From NCBI GenBank assembly GCA_048013815.1, contig CM106586.1, positions 9,982,001-10,046,000 of the forward strand: DNA of 64,000 nucleotides. Reading direction: 5' to 3'. The position numbers and the translations under genes are program-made. Numbering within the stretch: position 1 is the first letter of the stretch; each line of letters starts with the position of its first letter. Below, piece by piece: positions 51,953 to 63,276 of the stretch. The DNA comes from Setoptus koraiensis. Its lineage: Eukaryota; Arthropoda. The notes under the pieces were generated by a model. It was not told the DNA's origin. It was given only the letters and a program-made list of their open reading frames with translations, and ran no database searches.

Positions 51953-52424
51953 TGGATACATTTTGTGTCATGTTTTGTGTTATGAGAATTACGTTTGAGA
52001 TTACGTTAGAGATTGGCCCGTCGGCTAATGTCGTGACGCCTGTTGCTTGTTTTGTTTGTTGTTGGCACGTCAGGTATTGTCAGCCATTGTAACCACAAGG
52101 TAATGGCACGAGATGCGAATTGCGCCTGTCGTGTCGCGTTTTGGACAATGTATCCAATTGGATTGGCATCTTCCTTCTAGCAAAGTTCAGTTAGCAGCGA
52201 GCGTGCGTTGTGTCACAAGTGGCTGTCAGATGACTGTCAGATGGCTGTCACTTGTGGCTGTCACAATTGACACAACTCATCTGGCACGAGTGACACAGCT
52301 CACCTGGCACAAGTGACACAACTCACCTGGCCAGCGCAAAGGCCAATAGTTTGCATAGCGAGTTCGGCAGTCAGACACAACAGTTACACTACAGCAAGTC
52401 CGACGTGTGCGCATCAAGAAGCAA

Positions 52425-52562
52425 CCGGCAACCAGCAAGCGACCGGCAACCAGCAAGCAACCAGCAAGCGACCAGCAACCAGCAAGCAACCAGCGAGCAA
52501 CCGGCAAGTGACCAGCGAACAACCGGCAACCAACCAGCAACCGTAAACCAGCAAGCAACCAG
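52425..52562. repeat. Tandem repeat of CCAGCAAGCAA-type units
   Basis: About ten imperfect units of 9-13 bp (CAACCAGCAAG, CGACCGGCAAC) end 24 bp before the ATG of the acyltransferase gene. Confidence 0.85.
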
Positions 52563-52585
52563 CAAGACAAGTGACAGCGGCCAAA

Positions 52586-55500
52586 ATGAGGCCCCTGGCG
52601 GCTCTGCTCGCGCTGACCGCGGCGACGCTCGCTCTAAAAACGAGCGGCACAGATTGTTTTGGATTGGCCAATTTGAGCCAATACATGCAAAATCCGCTTC
52701 TTCTTCATTTCTCGCTGGAGGGCGAGCCGCCGCTGCGCGAAATTCAGCGCGATCTCGACGACTTCTTCTACCTGAACGAAAACAACGATCGCCCAGTGTC
52801 CGTCACGCGGCTGTCGGGCGAGCCGCCAGCGGGAGCCAAGGACACGGCCGTCAGTTACATAATCAGAACGCTGCACGCAAAATACAAACTGTGCATCAGG
52901 GGCCTGAGCCTGTTCTCGGCCACCTTCTACGACATGCCCGGCGAGAAGGAGCTGGCCAGCGGGCCCCGCACCAACCAGACGCTGTGCGGCCAACAGTTGG
53001 ACTACATGATCGGGGCGGCCGACGCCGACCAGACGCACATTTCGCGCGGCACCAACATCAACGTGATGCGCATTTTGGACACGTTCGGGCGGCCCGGCGT
53101 GAGCACCTTCGAGTCGCAGCTCATCTGGATCGGCAACTACCAGCAGTGCGTCGGTTCGCGGCTGCTGCTGCCGCCCGTCGCCGCGGCAAACGCGCCGACT
53201 GCGGCCGCTGCGGCAAGCGCGGCAAGTGCGGCAAGCGCGGGAAATGCGCCAAGTGCGGACAATGCGGGAAGTGCGGGCGAGTCCGTACCCATGCACTACT
53301 GCGTGGGCCTGTTCCGGTACCCCGAGTGGCCCAACAGCAGCTTCTACGAGCGCAACCTCAACCTGAAGGTGGCGCTGTGCCTGCCGGACACGTGCGACTC
53401 GTTCAGTTACGAGCACCACCGCCAGAGGCTGCTCAAGCTGGCGCTGTCGAACATCGGGCCGCGCCAGTCGGGCCTGTACATGTCGTCGCTGTACTGCCTG
53501 CCCCACAAGCAATCGAAGCTGCTGTCCGCGGAACACAATCCGCTGTACGTGTCGTTTTGGGTATTTTCGGCCGCCTGGCTGGCGGTGGTGGCGGCGTGCA
53601 GCGTGTACCACTTCTTTCTCATCATACAGAACAACACGCGCATAAAGGAGCAAAAGAAGTGCGAGCTGCGCTCGAAATTAATGCAATTAATGTCCGACAG
53701 GAGCGTGGGCGACATATCGGACGCGTCCGAGCTGAAGCTGCTCAACGAGACCATGTCAGCCCAGTATTTACAGATGCGCGTGCGGCAAGTGCGCGAAATC
53801 AAGCAGTTGCGCAGCCTCACCGAACCGGAACACGTGCCCCTCCTGGTGGGCATCTTTAGCATTATCGGCAACTGCCGCAAGCTGTTCACCATCGAGGACC
53901 CGCCCGACGCCGAGCCGCCGCTGGCGTCGGCCCCACGGCTACCCACCGATAACGGTGGCAACGGGACGGACGCGCCGCCCCAGCAGCAGCAGCAGCAACC
54001 GCGCGGCCTAGACAACCGCATTGTCATACTGGACGGACTGAAGGGCATTGCCATGACCATCGTGGTGTTTGGTCACTGCACCCTCGAGGTGATACTGCTC
54101 ACCTTTACCACCGTTGAGGTGAAGGGAAACTTCAATTTCGCCTACAGCGAATACTTTTTCATAGCGCCCTTCATGATGCTCAATTGTTTTCTCATTATAA
54201 CGGGCCTGCTGGCGTCGCTGTTGCTGTTCAAGCAGGGCAAGCGATTTGTCGAATCGCCCCTCAATTGGCTACTCATCACCATCGTGCGCTATTTGCGCAT
54301 CATGCCCCTGCTGCTGTACTCTATCTGGATGTCGAAAGCGCTGTACCGGAAGTTGGGCCAGGGCCCCCTGTGGGACTACGGCACGGCCACCATGACACAC
54401 AACAACATATGCGGGCGCGAATCGTGGTGGCTCAGTGTGTTCCTGTTGAACAATTTGCGCCAAATTAACTTTCAGTGCGTGGGGCCCGCCTGGTATTTGG
54501 CGACAGACTTTCAGTTGTACATGATGACGGCGCCCTTCATCATACTCATGTCCAAGAACCAGCGATTGGGGTATTTGGCCTGTGCCCTGGTGTGCCTGAC
54601 GGGCGTCGTTACGGGCATAGTGACGCTCATGTGGGGCTCCATCGACAAGCTCATTTATTTGATGAAGCCGCCCTACAACGCGGCCCTGTTCGAGGAGGTG
54701 CACTATTACTACACGCTGCCCATCAATCGGGCCGGCCCGTACTTTATGGGCCTGGTGGCGGGCCACCTGATACACCGCATGAATAGGGGCAAGCTGACGC
54801 TGGAGTCGCACTTTGTTTGGGTGCTCAACAGTTGGCCCGTAAACACGGTGCTGGCCAAGGACGACAGCAGCGCCGCCGCCGCCGCTGGCGACAAAACGGA
54901 CGCCCAAACGATGGCCGCCATGTCGTCAAACAATCAGGCCGGCGGCGGGGGCCTGAAACAATTGCTGATTGGCACTTTCAAGACGCATTCGGTGCTCATA
55001 GCGCTGCTCATGACCTTCATGTCGTTCGGCAGTCTGCCCAATTACATACTGATCACCGTGTTTGACATTCAGGGCTCATGGGATTCGCCCCAATGTCGGC
55101 TCATTCTGGCCACACTCATAACACTAGTCACCTATTTCTTTTGTCTGCTGGTGACAATAGCAATGTTTTTTGGCGCAATTGGCTACGACAAGACCTACTA
55201 TTATTCGCTGATAAAGTTGCGCTTGTGGCGGCCCATAGCGCGCGCCTCATTGTCCATACTGGTGTTCCATTATTTCATCATGAAGGCCGTCACCACCAAC
55301 AACGTGTCCTCCTTTGATCCGTCCAGCTTCAAGACGCTCATTACGACCCTGTTCGGCACGGGACTCATTTGCATAATATTGTCAATGGCGCTGTGCGTCG
55401 TGTTCGAATATCCGCTCACCAACACCATCGAGCATCTGCTCAAGACCTACATTTACAAGCGCAAAGCGAGCGCAGGTAAAAAATCGTCGGACAAATCGTC

Positions 55501-55588
55501 GCGCCAGCCAGACAACTCGTTCGGACGGGACGGCGACCATTTTGCGCAAACCAAGTTCGGTTCACAGGTGACATCGGACGCCATTTAG
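52586..55588 (+). CDS. NRF-6-type (nose resistant to fluoxetine) acyltransferase
   Basis: A single-exon frame of 1000 aa from the ATG at 52586. A signal peptide (MRPLAALLALTAATLALKTS) precedes a Cys-containing extracellular NRF domain (about 25-310) with CIRGLSLFSATFYDMPG and VALCLPDTCDSFSYEHH. A first membrane segment follows (about 320-350), then a cytosolic stretch with poly-Gln, and from about 470 an acyltransferase-3 domain with many membrane segments, starting at RIVILDGLKGIAMTIVVFGH (putative active-site His at the end). It ends near FEYPLTNTIEHLL, followed by a Lys/Ser-rich tail. Family members in worms and flies are integral membrane proteins linked to lipid and drug uptake; the substrate is unknown. 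An Ala/Ser/Gly/Asn-rich insert coded by short GCGGCAAGT-type repeats (about residues 195-230) interrupts the NRF domain. No introns, unlike many relatives. Confidence 0.9.
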   Translation: MRPLAALLALTAATLALKTSGTDCFGLANLSQYMQNPLLLHFSLEGEPPLREIQRDLDDFFYLNENNDRPVSVTRLSGEPPAGAKDTAVSYIIRTLHAKYKLCIRGLSLFSATFYDMPGEKELASGPRTNQTLCGQQLDYMIGAADADQTHISRGTNINVMRILDTFGRPGVSTFESQLIWIGNYQQCVGSRLLLPPVAAANAPTAAAAASAASAASAGNAPSADNAGSAGESVPMHYCVGLFRYPEWPNSSFYERNLNLKVALCLPDTCDSFSYEHHRQRLLKLALSNIGPRQSGLYMSSLYCLPHKQSKLLSAEHNPLYVSFWVFSAAWLAVVAACSVYHFFLIIQNNTRIKEQKKCELRSKLMQLMSDRSVGDISDASELKLLNETMSAQYLQMRVRQVREIKQLRSLTEPEHVPLLVGIFSIIGNCRKLFTIEDPPDAEPPLASAPRLPTDNGGNGTDAPPQQQQQQPRGLDNRIVILDGLKGIAMTIVVFGHCTLEVILLTFTTVEVKGNFNFAYSEYFFIAPFMMLNCFLIITGLLASLLLFKQGKRFVESPLNWLLITIVRYLRIMPLLLYSIWMSKALYRKLGQGPLWDYGTATMTHNNICGRESWWLSVFLLNNLRQINFQCVGPAWYLATDFQLYMMTAPFIILMSKNQRLGYLACALVCLTGVVTGIVTLMWGSIDKLIYLMKPPYNAALFEEVHYYYTLPINRAGPYFMGLVAGHLIHRMNRGKLTLESHFVWVLNSWPVNTVLAKDDSSAAAAAGDKTDAQTMAAMSSNNQAGGGGLKQLLIGTFKTHSVLIALLMTFMSFGSLPNYILITVFDIQGSWDSPQCRLILATLITLVTYFFCLLVTIAMFFGAIGYDKTYYYSLIKLRLWRPIARASLSILVFHYFIMKAVTTNNVSSFDPSSFKTLITTLFGTGLICIILSMALCVVFEYPLTNTIEHLLKTYIYKRKASAGKKSSDKSSRQPDNSFGRDGDHFAQTKFGSQVTSDAI

Positions 55589-55759
55589 ACTGCACAATTT
55601 AGAGCCCGCAGCGGCTCTAAATGGTAAGTGGCAGTAGCAGATATTCACAGATTGGTAATGTGACTAACAATTGTGAGATTGTCCGAGATGTGGATCGGTC
55701 GCGCATATTCACGCGTGAATAGCAGCGAGCGAGCGCAAACTGTATGCCTCAACTACTCA

Positions 55760-55765
55760 AATAAA
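55760..55765 (+). terminator. Polyadenylation signal AATAAA
   Basis: Lies 172 bases after the acyltransferase stop codon; a second copy is at 55804-55809. Confidence 0.5.
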
Positions 55766-56056
55766 TCAGACTCAACCACTGAGCCAATACAGCCAAGTCA
55801 ATCAATAAACTGCAAACGCATCTAGCCAGCGGCTAGCGGATTTAGCTAGATCACGCTCGATGATTGTGAGTAACACGACATGACAGAGTGAGAGAGATAA
55901 TTGAGTTGTCGTTGCTTGTCAGCGCCATGTAAGCGTATGACTCGGCCATATAACTGGGCCATATAACTTGGCAAGACTTTTTAGTCGAGTCGAAACTTCC
56001 ATTGTTTGCCCAGCGTCTGCTGTGCACGTGTGTTTACGATGCACCGTCGGGGAATA

Positions 56057-56168
56057 CTTTGGGGTATTGGTGCAATGCGCAGCGCTTTGGGGCATTCGCA
56101 TAGTGCGCGACACTTTGGGGTTTTCGCACAGTGCGCGACACTTTGGGGTGTTGGTGGTCGTGCATTCA
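56057..56168. repeat. 28-bp tandem repeat, four copies
   Basis: CTTTGGGG recurs exactly every 28 bases (56057, 56085, 56113, 56141), with related sequence such as TCGCACAGTGCGCGACA between. Confidence 0.88.
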
Positions 56169-56211
56169 CCCTGGCGCCACAACGCACCAGGGCGAACGCA
56201 CGGCACGCGAA

Positions 56212-56316
56212 TTCGAAAGACGGGGCATTCGCGCGATACATTCTGCCAGAATGATTCTGGCAACATTGCACATATTGCACATATTGCACATGTTGCAATT
56301 ATCCCCGTCTTTCGAA
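56212..56316. repeat. Inverted repeat, 14-bp arms, enclosing a 9-bp tandem repeat
   Basis: TTCGAAAGACGGGG (56212-56225) is the exact complement of 56303-56316. Between them lie about four copies of ATTGCACAT (56265-56300). Confidence 0.85.
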
Positions 56317-56925
56317 CGCTTGCATCATGCGACTCGTATCGCATTGAGCGTGTGCGGGCTGCAGCGGCAGACGTCGGGTCACCAGTGTGACTCGCAAACG
56401 GGGATCTGTGGGGCTGCGAAACGCCATTTCGGGCGCTTTGTCCCTGAGTAACTCTGTGTGCAGCTCGCGTAGCCTTGTGTCACACAAGCTGTGTGCAGAG
56501 TTGTGCGCACACAGTTGGTAGTGAGCCTGCAGTTGCAGTGCAGTTCAGGGTTCTCGCTGGGAATTTGCAAGTGCGCAACTCTCGCACAAGCAAGCACACA
56601 AAAGAACAGCGACGACAACAACAACAACAACATAAACAACGACGTACTGGCTGCAAAGAAAACTCTGGAGCACCGCCAGCCCGGCCAGAGCAGAAAAACG
56701 CACTAAACGAGCGCACCGTCACACAATGTGCGCCTGTGCCCAGTGCTAGCCTGCATGAAGCCTCTGGAGCACGGGCCACCGTTTGCAGGGCGCCGTGTGG
56801 CTCGCAGCGCACAGTCACAACCCCCAGTGCGAATGTTCACACACGAACACGCTCACAGAAACGGCCCCCAGCTTGCACAATACAAACTGCTTGCTAGCGC
56901 GCTCCACAAAACACTTTGCGCCCAG

Positions 56926-56933
56926 TATATAAG
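56926..56933 (+). promoter_or_regulatory. Candidate TATA box of LC3 (TATATAAG)
   Basis: A strong TATA word 424 bases before the LC3 ATG. Transcription would start near 56960, giving a leader of about 400 bases if no 5' intron exists. Confidence 0.4.
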
Positions 56934-57356
56934 CAGCAACACACACAAACAACAACAACAACATCATTACGAACCAAAACAAAAACAAATTCTCGCTCTT
57001 TTATACCATCGTGTAATAGTGCTTTGAATAGAAGTTACTCGCTGTGAATACACTGTGTATACTAATGTTTGTTAATGGTGTAGAGAAACTCCAGCAAATA
57101 GATAGATAAAACTCGCAAGCTCACCACCACCATTCCCCACAATATACGCAATACCTCTATAATAGACACTACACCACCACCATCACCACCAACAACAACA
57201 ACAATATTAGGCTTCCACCAAAGGACGATTTACATCATCAGCGACATTATTCAGCTATTTAGCAGACGATTCGATTCCATTTATCATTATTATTTGCATA
57301 TTGTTGATTCGACAATTCGATAATTACTAAATCACATACAACACAATAGACAACCA

Positions 57357-58045
<689 letters not shown>

Positions 58046-58323
58046 AAACAATAAGCCCAGTAGTTGACCCATCATTTAATCGACTATGTACGTGTAACCA
58101 AACACGCTAAATACAATACAACAAAACCAACAACAGCAACAACAACAACAGCATCTCTCGGTCCCAGCAAGAGATGCATTTTTTTTCTTCGTCGACGACG
58201 TATGACAAGAAGGAGAAACAAAAAACACAAATCAGACGCTTAAGCTCAGAGTCAATTTATTCAAAATCTATGCAGCTCTACAGCATGTATTATAGATATT
58301 TGTATCAATTTGTAATAGTATAG

Positions 58324-58329
58324 AATAAA
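58324..58329 (+). terminator. Polyadenylation signal of LC3 (AATAAA)
   Basis: Canonical signal 279 bases after the LC3 stop codon, followed by an A-rich stretch. Confidence 0.55.
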
Positions 58330-58422
58330 AAAGAATTACCATGATCTAGTTAGAACAACTTATCCGCTGACTGCTACATACTCAGCGTATCAACGTTGCT
58401 GATCAACCATCAATTGGCCTCG

Positions 58423-58428
58423 TTTATT
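58423..58428 (-). terminator. Polyadenylation signal of IPMK-PPIP5K (AATAAA)
   Basis: Canonical signal on the minus strand about 50 bases after the stop codon; another copy lies at 58256-58261. Confidence 0.45.
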
Positions 58429-58479
58429 GAAACAACGCAACTACCAATTATCATTGTCATAGTCAATTGAACTGCCACA

Positions 58480-61400
58480 CTAGGAGTCTTCAAGTTCTAG
58501 TTGAGACCACAGTTCCAAAGCAGCACTCGGAGATGACGGTCCAGGCGACGATGTAAAAGAAGATGGAGGTCCGCTCCAGATGAGCGAGTTACTCAGACTG
58601 TTTCCTGGTGATAACGCCATATTGTGTTGATTGTGTTGGGCAGCTTGAATTGTTCGTGAATCATTGATCGAATTGTTGGAGGATAGAGAGCATGAAGATA
58701 TCTTATGATTTCGGGTCAACTTCTGCAGAAATCTGTTAAATTGTTTTAGCGACAGCTCGTTGTGTAAAGTTTCCAACGGCCTGATTGAGGGCAACGAATA
58801 TGGACAAGGTAAATCCAAATCTTGTGATGATCCAGTTATAACGGCTGTGCTAATGATAGAAGTTGGGGGAGCGCAGAACAATGACAAGTCTGCAACACTG
58901 CAAGCCCTAGGATATGATTTTGAGCATAGCGATTGTGTAGCTTTCTGTTGGTGAGATCCTGTTTGACTCACGGATCTCGGTGGCAGTTGTAGAGTTTTGG
59001 CAGTTAATAACGACGAGCAAAGTTCGTCGCGAACGGTGGCATTATAAGTGTCGCGATTATCATCGGCTATATTCTTAAATAAATCCTGCAAACTTATAGG
59101 ACTCACAGCTGAATGGCTTCGCGAAATTCTCTTCGATTTGAGGGCTAAGATTCTCGCGTTAGCCGCTGTCAATGTGTGACTAGTTTCCGAATCTTCATCA
59201 CTCTCTGTGTTGTAATCTGAATTATTAGTAGAGCGTTCATCATCTGTGTTCTCTTCTTTGATCACAGTGGGAGCTTGAATACCCGAACTACTTGTTGTAG
59301 CTTGATTCGAGGATACAGTTGTAGGCCTACTAGAATAGGGATAATGACTAGCATAATTCTTGCTTCTTGCGTGTGGACGAAAACCAGGTCCCTGCGGCTC
59401 TGTGGGTAAATTATGCTGCTGCTGTTGATTGCCCACACGACCCACAACACCCGAACTAAAATGAATTTCCACATGAAATCTGTCGTCACTAGTGGCCTCT
59501 TTAGTGGGATCTTCGTAAAGCATAATAACTATCTGGGAAAGATAGTTGAGCTCAGAAATGGCACTCAAGTACTCCATAGATCTTCGCCACTGTTCATCAG
59601 CATCCTTAGCCTCTGAGGCCAACAATCCGCCGAAGCGAAGCGCAGTAACAAGTGAATGGATATGACTTTCGCTGGTAAAGTACAACCTCGTACGTACATG
59701 CCTTCCGGGGGACGAAACTCCATGCGAATATTTAGGATCTAATCTGTTGACACTTTCAGTTGTGTCATCGTCACTGGCGGAGTCAGCATTCCTTAATAAA
59801 TCGGCCTGTATTTTGAGCAACAATGGACAGCAGATTCCAAGACCAATCATCAATTTTTCTTGACTAGTTATACCGTATTCTTGGGGTATCACAACATCCG
59901 CTAGAGCTTTAGCATAAATATGAAGTTCGTGGGCAAATGGAAATTGCAACGTCTGCTGATTATGTTGTAGATCGTATTTGATACAGTCGTAGATGTCAGG
60001 AATTTTGCTTATGTCGAAACGTTTTAGCCGTGGCACACTGAAATCTTTTTCCAATTTAGACCAGCGTCTTTGTAACAGATCCCAGGTTTCTCCGTGATAC
60101 AAATGATATTCTTGCGTGTAACCGTTATCCTCTCGTCGGCATTTTATAACATGATTCAATTCTTTTATAAGACGATGAACATTTTGGCAAGCTTGATAAG
60201 GATTTCTGATGAATTTCATTGCCGCAGCTATTGATGGAGAATTGGTGGCATTCAATTGTGTCATATCTTCATCGGTGAAGTCCCCATCCTTTTGCATTAT
60301 GTCGTGCAATCTTTCTTTTACTATCTTTTGATATTTACTAGATTCGCAGTCATTATCCAGTAGTCCGTTTGTATTAGCACTTTTTACCATCTGAAACAAA
60401 ATAGGTGTCAACTCGCCCTCCAATGCCAAAAGGCCCTTGGCAAATGCGGCCGCTGTCATTTGTACTCTACCCTCATCGGAGGCGTATATCTTCAAATCGT
60501 GCCGAAATGTACTATGCAAACGTAATAGTCCCAAACCTTGAGGCCCCGAATAGTCACCGGAAGCAGGGTACAGTCTTCTGAAACACCTTCCTAGTTCTTC
60601 AGCCTGCACACGACCTGCTGGCGTGAGCTCACCGCCCCATTTAAGTATGAGAACAAGAGAGGGATCTCGGCTAACTTCGTCCTCGCTACTAGATCGTCTC
60701 GGTCGTCCATAAGGTTGATACTTGAGCTGGACTTTCCTATTGATGCCCGAAAAATGCCCGTACATTTCTAGTACCGATTTCAGCTGTTCTAGTTTGATTC
60801 TAGGCTCCATAACTTCCCCCTCGGGCATCTGATCGGGTAACTCACCAAGTAAAAATCTAGCGATATCTAGAACCTCTTGCAGTTGCTTTGGTTTTTTCAA
60901 TTTTGCGTGTCCATCTTTTTGATTTCCGTACTTATGATAAAGTTCGAAGAATTTTACGTGCTTTACCTCCATTTTCATTTTTTGTTTCGGTGTTCGATCT
61001 CCATGCCGAATGACGGCTATTACACATCTCAGCTCCATCATACGTCCAAAAGTAGTAGGCACAATTGGTGGATCGTCCAATTGAAACGGTACTGACCACG
61101 GAATATGCAACTGGGGTGCTAGGGCCCTTAGCATAATGTTACCTAATATTTTGGAACAGTCCTCATAGTATTTCATCGAACTCTTAACAAAACTAAAACC
61201 ATTCACATCGCACACATATGACTTTCCATTGGCTCTTAATAGATCGAAGCCACAAACAGTTTGTTTAAATGCCATACAAACTCTTCTAGCAATAAGTTTC
61301 TCCGTATTTGTTAATATGACTGGATATCTGATCTCTTTACCGTTTCCATCTCGTTCGACCTTTCCGTCCAAAGCCGGCGACTTTCTGGCCTCAGCGTGCG

Positions 61401-63276
61401 CGTAATCAGGGCCTGCGGTATATACTTTTACATCAGTTCCATCGGTAGGCATAAACTCTTCATAAATATAAGATCCACTTTTTCTAACACGACTCTCACT
61501 GGAATAGACACTGCTCCTACAGCCTATCTTTCTAAAAAGACGTTGACTGCCGCCTCCCGCATGAGCTGGATAATAGATGTATATGTTGTGATCTTCAGCG
61601 GATATTGGCTTCTCTACAAATGGCTTATTAAACGTAACATTGTTTATTTCAACGTGATCGTCGCTTTCTATGAGTTCACGCTCCTCGAGGTTGGCAGAAT
61701 CTCTATCCAGTACAGCGTAGCGTGGTAACTCAATATCGGCCTCTTCCAAGATTTTGTATACTTTTCTTCTATCTTGAATATCATATTGGATATCAAGATC
61801 ATTCACCAAGAATGGCTTACGCAATCTAGCATACTCTATTGCTTTCGACAATGGAAATCCTTTCGAATGAAAAGATATCAGACAATCGCATAAGGGCCAA
61901 TCGCTTACAGGTTTGTTCAAAATCGTCGATTCATCGAAAACAAGTGTTTTTATATACGGTTCAAAGTAGTCCTCCAACCTCTTGAGAATCTCGGCCATAG
62001 GCTTAGACTGAGCCTTCTTTGCCATGGCGCAAATACCCACTATGACTTGTTGATGTGACTTATCGTAATCATCTTCATCGACTGATTGATTATCCGTAGA
62101 AACATCATCGGACTTATCAGTAGTATGGTCATTTCTGAACTGAGAACTGTCCTCACCAGCCGAATCTCCGGCTTGAAGGTTTATAGGGGTTGCTGGTGAG
62201 TTTTCACTCGGTTGGTGCTCTACATCGGCAGAGCTGCTACCTGCCTCGGTGTCAGCAATTGTATTAAATTTAAGAAAATCTATCAATTTACGTAAGCCAA
62301 ACAAATATTTTTCGTCTCTGGAATCACTATTGACGGGGTGCAGATGGAATACATGAGCAAAGTCAATCAAAGCTAATCGCACAGATTGTTCAACATCGTC
62401 TGATGAAGAATCATACACGATGAGTATGGACGATGAAATGAATTGTAATTGACCGACATTGTAATTGAAGAACCATGATTCAATGTCGTCAAGTTTTTTC
62501 ATCACTCGATCTATTGTCTTGTGCCTGTTCTCACTGGATTCTATTGCCGAGAAGAAGCTGTAGAGAGCCTCTGATAGTTGATTATGGCTCAGCAACGTCC
62601 TGCCGTAATGCTTGTCTTTGTCTAATAAAATTTCACCATTGCTTGAGGTTACTTTCATTCCTAGAATACGAAAACCAAATTCAGATAGCTTGCTATATTT
62701 ATTGGACTCTTCGAGAATTTTCTCTCTTGTTGCATTTGGATCATATGTAACCTGGCCTATTTTGATGTCGATGACACAAGGTGTCAAGCAATGAGCAGTG
62801 AGATCCTCCAGGCTTAGAAAAAGAGATGGATGATCACTAACTGAGTCTCCTTCTTCTGACATTTCCTTATCTTGATTGTATACTAGGCGACATATGCCCT
62901 TATATTGTGGCACGTGCTTGACCAATTTCAACAATGCTTGCTTGTCCAATAAACAGGAACAACAACTGTTTAGATCACGAATTTTAAACAAATCCATATT
63001 GCTATAACTATAATTTTCACTGCTGCTAATTTCTCTATCACAATCGTCGGGGAAATTGGTTTGACTTGGATCCGAAGAAAGGTTTTCCTCCAGTTTGGAC
63101 AACTTGTCTAGTAGCTCATAGAAATATATCTCTCGCTGGCTTCGGACATCCGTCAAGGTTATGGGCTTAAGAATGTGCTTGGTAGTCTTGCAACGATAGA
63201 AGCCATCGTGTCCTGCCACCTGATACTGGCTACATTCGACATCATCGAACATGATATCATGAGATATTTTCATCAT
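58480..63276 (-). CDS. PPIP5K: Fused inositol polyphosphate multikinase (IPMK) and PPIP5K/Vip1
   Basis: One uninterrupted frame of 1598 aa from the ATG at 63276. Residues about 15-340 are a full IPK-family kinase: [29 protein letters not shown] (PxxxDxKxG signature, 166-174), [28 protein letters not shown] and [10 protein letters not shown] (302-310). KIGQ.TYDP and IDFAHVF point to IPMK, not IP6K or IP3K. An acidic Ser/Asp linker follows (about 340-408). From 411 on comes PPIP5[18 protein letters not shown], the ATP-grasp kinase ([53 protein letters not shown]; to about 725), then the acid phosphatase (RHGDRTPK at 757-764; [10 protein letters not shown] and TSESHIH near 1191-1207). The rest to 1598 is a Ser-rich disordered tail. 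IPMK makes IP4/IP5, and PPIP5K makes 1-IP7 and 1,5-IP8 and removes the same phosphates. All visible signature residues are intact. The gene has AT-rich codons and no intron. Confidence 0.93.
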   Translation of the reverse strand: MMKISHDIMFDDVECSQYQVAGHDGFYRCKTTKHILKPITLTDVRSQREIYFYELLDKLSKLEENLSSDPSQTNFPDDCDREISSSENYSYSNMDLFKIRDLNSCCSCLLDKQALLKLVKHVPQYKGICRLVYNQDKEMSEEGDSVSDHPSLFLSLEDLTAHCLTPCVIDIKIGQVTYDPNATREKILEESNKYSKLSEFGFRILGMKVTSSNGEILLDKDKHYGRTLLSHNQLSEALYSFFSAIESSENRHKTIDRVMKKLDDIESWFFNYNVGQLQFISSSILIVYDSSSDDVEQSVRLALIDFAHVFHLHPVNSDSRDEKYLFGLRKLIDFLKFNTIADTEAGSSSADVEHQPSENSPATPINLQAGDSAGEDSSQFRNDHTTDKSDDVSTDNQSVDEDDYDKSHQQVIVGICAMAKKAQSKPMAEILKRLEDYFEPYIKTLVFDESTILNKPVSDWPLCDCLISFHSKGFPLSKAIEYARLRKPFLVNDLDIQYDIQDRRKVYKILEEADIELPRYAVLDRDSANLEERELIESDDHVEINNVTFNKPFVEKPISAEDHNIYIYYPAHAGGGSQRLFRKIGCRSSVYSSESRVRKSGSYIYEEFMPTDGTDVKVYTAGPDYAHAEARKSPALDGKVERDGNGKEIRYPVILTNTEKLIARRVCMAFKQTVCGFDLLRANGKSYVCDVNGFSFVKSSMKYYEDCSKILGNIMLRALAPQLHIPWSVPFQLDDPPIVPTTFGRMMELRCVIAVIRHGDRTPKQKMKMEVKHVKFFELYHKYGNQKDGHAKLKKPKQLQEVLDIARFLLGELPDQMPEGEVMEPRIKLEQLKSVLEMYGHFSGINRKVQLKYQPYGRPRRSSSEDEVSRDPSLVLILKWGGELTPAGRVQAEELGRCFRRLYPASGDYSGPQGLGLLRLHSTFRHDLKIYASDEGRVQMTAAAFAKGLLALEGELTPILFQMVKSANTNGLLDNDCESSKYQKIVKERLHDIMQKDGDFTDEDMTQLNATNSPSIAAAMKFIRNPYQACQNVHRLIKELNHVIKCRREDNGYTQEYHLYHGETWDLLQRRWSKLEKDFSVPRLKRFDISKIPDIYDCIKYDLQHNQQTLQFPFAHELHIYAKALADVVIPQEYGITSQEKLMIGLGICCPLLLKIQADLLRNADSASDDDTTESVNRLDPKYSHGVSSPGRHVRTRLYFTSESHIHSLVTALRFGGLLASEAKDADEQWRRSMEYLSAISELNYLSQIVIMLYEDPTKEATSDDRFHVEIHFSSGVVGRVGNQQQQHNLPTEPQGPGFRPHARSKNYASHYPYSSRPTTVSSNQATTSSSGIQAPTVIKEENTDDERSTNNSDYNTESDEDSETSHTLTAANARILALKSKRISRSHSAVSPISLQDLFKNIADDNRDTYNATVRDELCSSLLTAKTLQLPPRSVSQTGSHQQKATQSLCSKSYPRACSVADLSLFCAPPTSIISTAVITGSSQDLDLPCPYSLPSIRPLETLHNELSLKQFNRFLQKLTRNHKISSCSLSSNNSINDSRTIQAAQHNQHNMALSPGNSLSNSLIWSGPPSSFTSSPGPSSPSAALELWSQLELEDS

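Larger units (their letters stand above)
51037..52585. other. Upstream region of the NRF-6-type gene
   Basis: No coding sequence recognised. It holds an (AC)n tract at about 51899-51916, a TATA box candidate and, next to the start codon, a tandem repeat that would lie in the 5' UTR. Confidence 0.55.
55589..57356. other. 3' UTR of the acyltransferase gene, repeats and LC3 leader
   Basis: AATAAA signals at 55760-55765 and 55804-55809 fit the end of the acyltransferase transcript. A 28-bp tandem repeat, an inverted repeat and a TATA box follow. The part after about 56960 is probably the 5' UTR of LC3 and contains CACCAC and CAACAA runs. No further gene recognised. Confidence 0.55.
58046..58479. 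other. Shared 3' UTR region between convergent genes
   Basis: Contains (CAA)n runs and polyadenylation signals in both directions. AATAAA on the plus strand lies at 58324-58329. On the minus strand AATAAA lies at 58423-58428 and at 58256-58261. If the distal minus-strand signal is used, the two transcripts overlap. Confidence 0.6.

Noticed and set aside
52634-54060. Two minus-strand frames and one plus-strand out-of-frame reading over the acyltransferase gene
   Set aside because: They are shadows of the conserved NRF-6 frame and carry no domain.
62257-63234. IP6K (Kcs1) or IP3-3-kinase identity for the first domain of the fusion
   Set aside because: QVAGH, KIGQ-TYDP and IDFAHVF fit IPMK best; IP6K would show different residues after the PxxxDxKxG signature.
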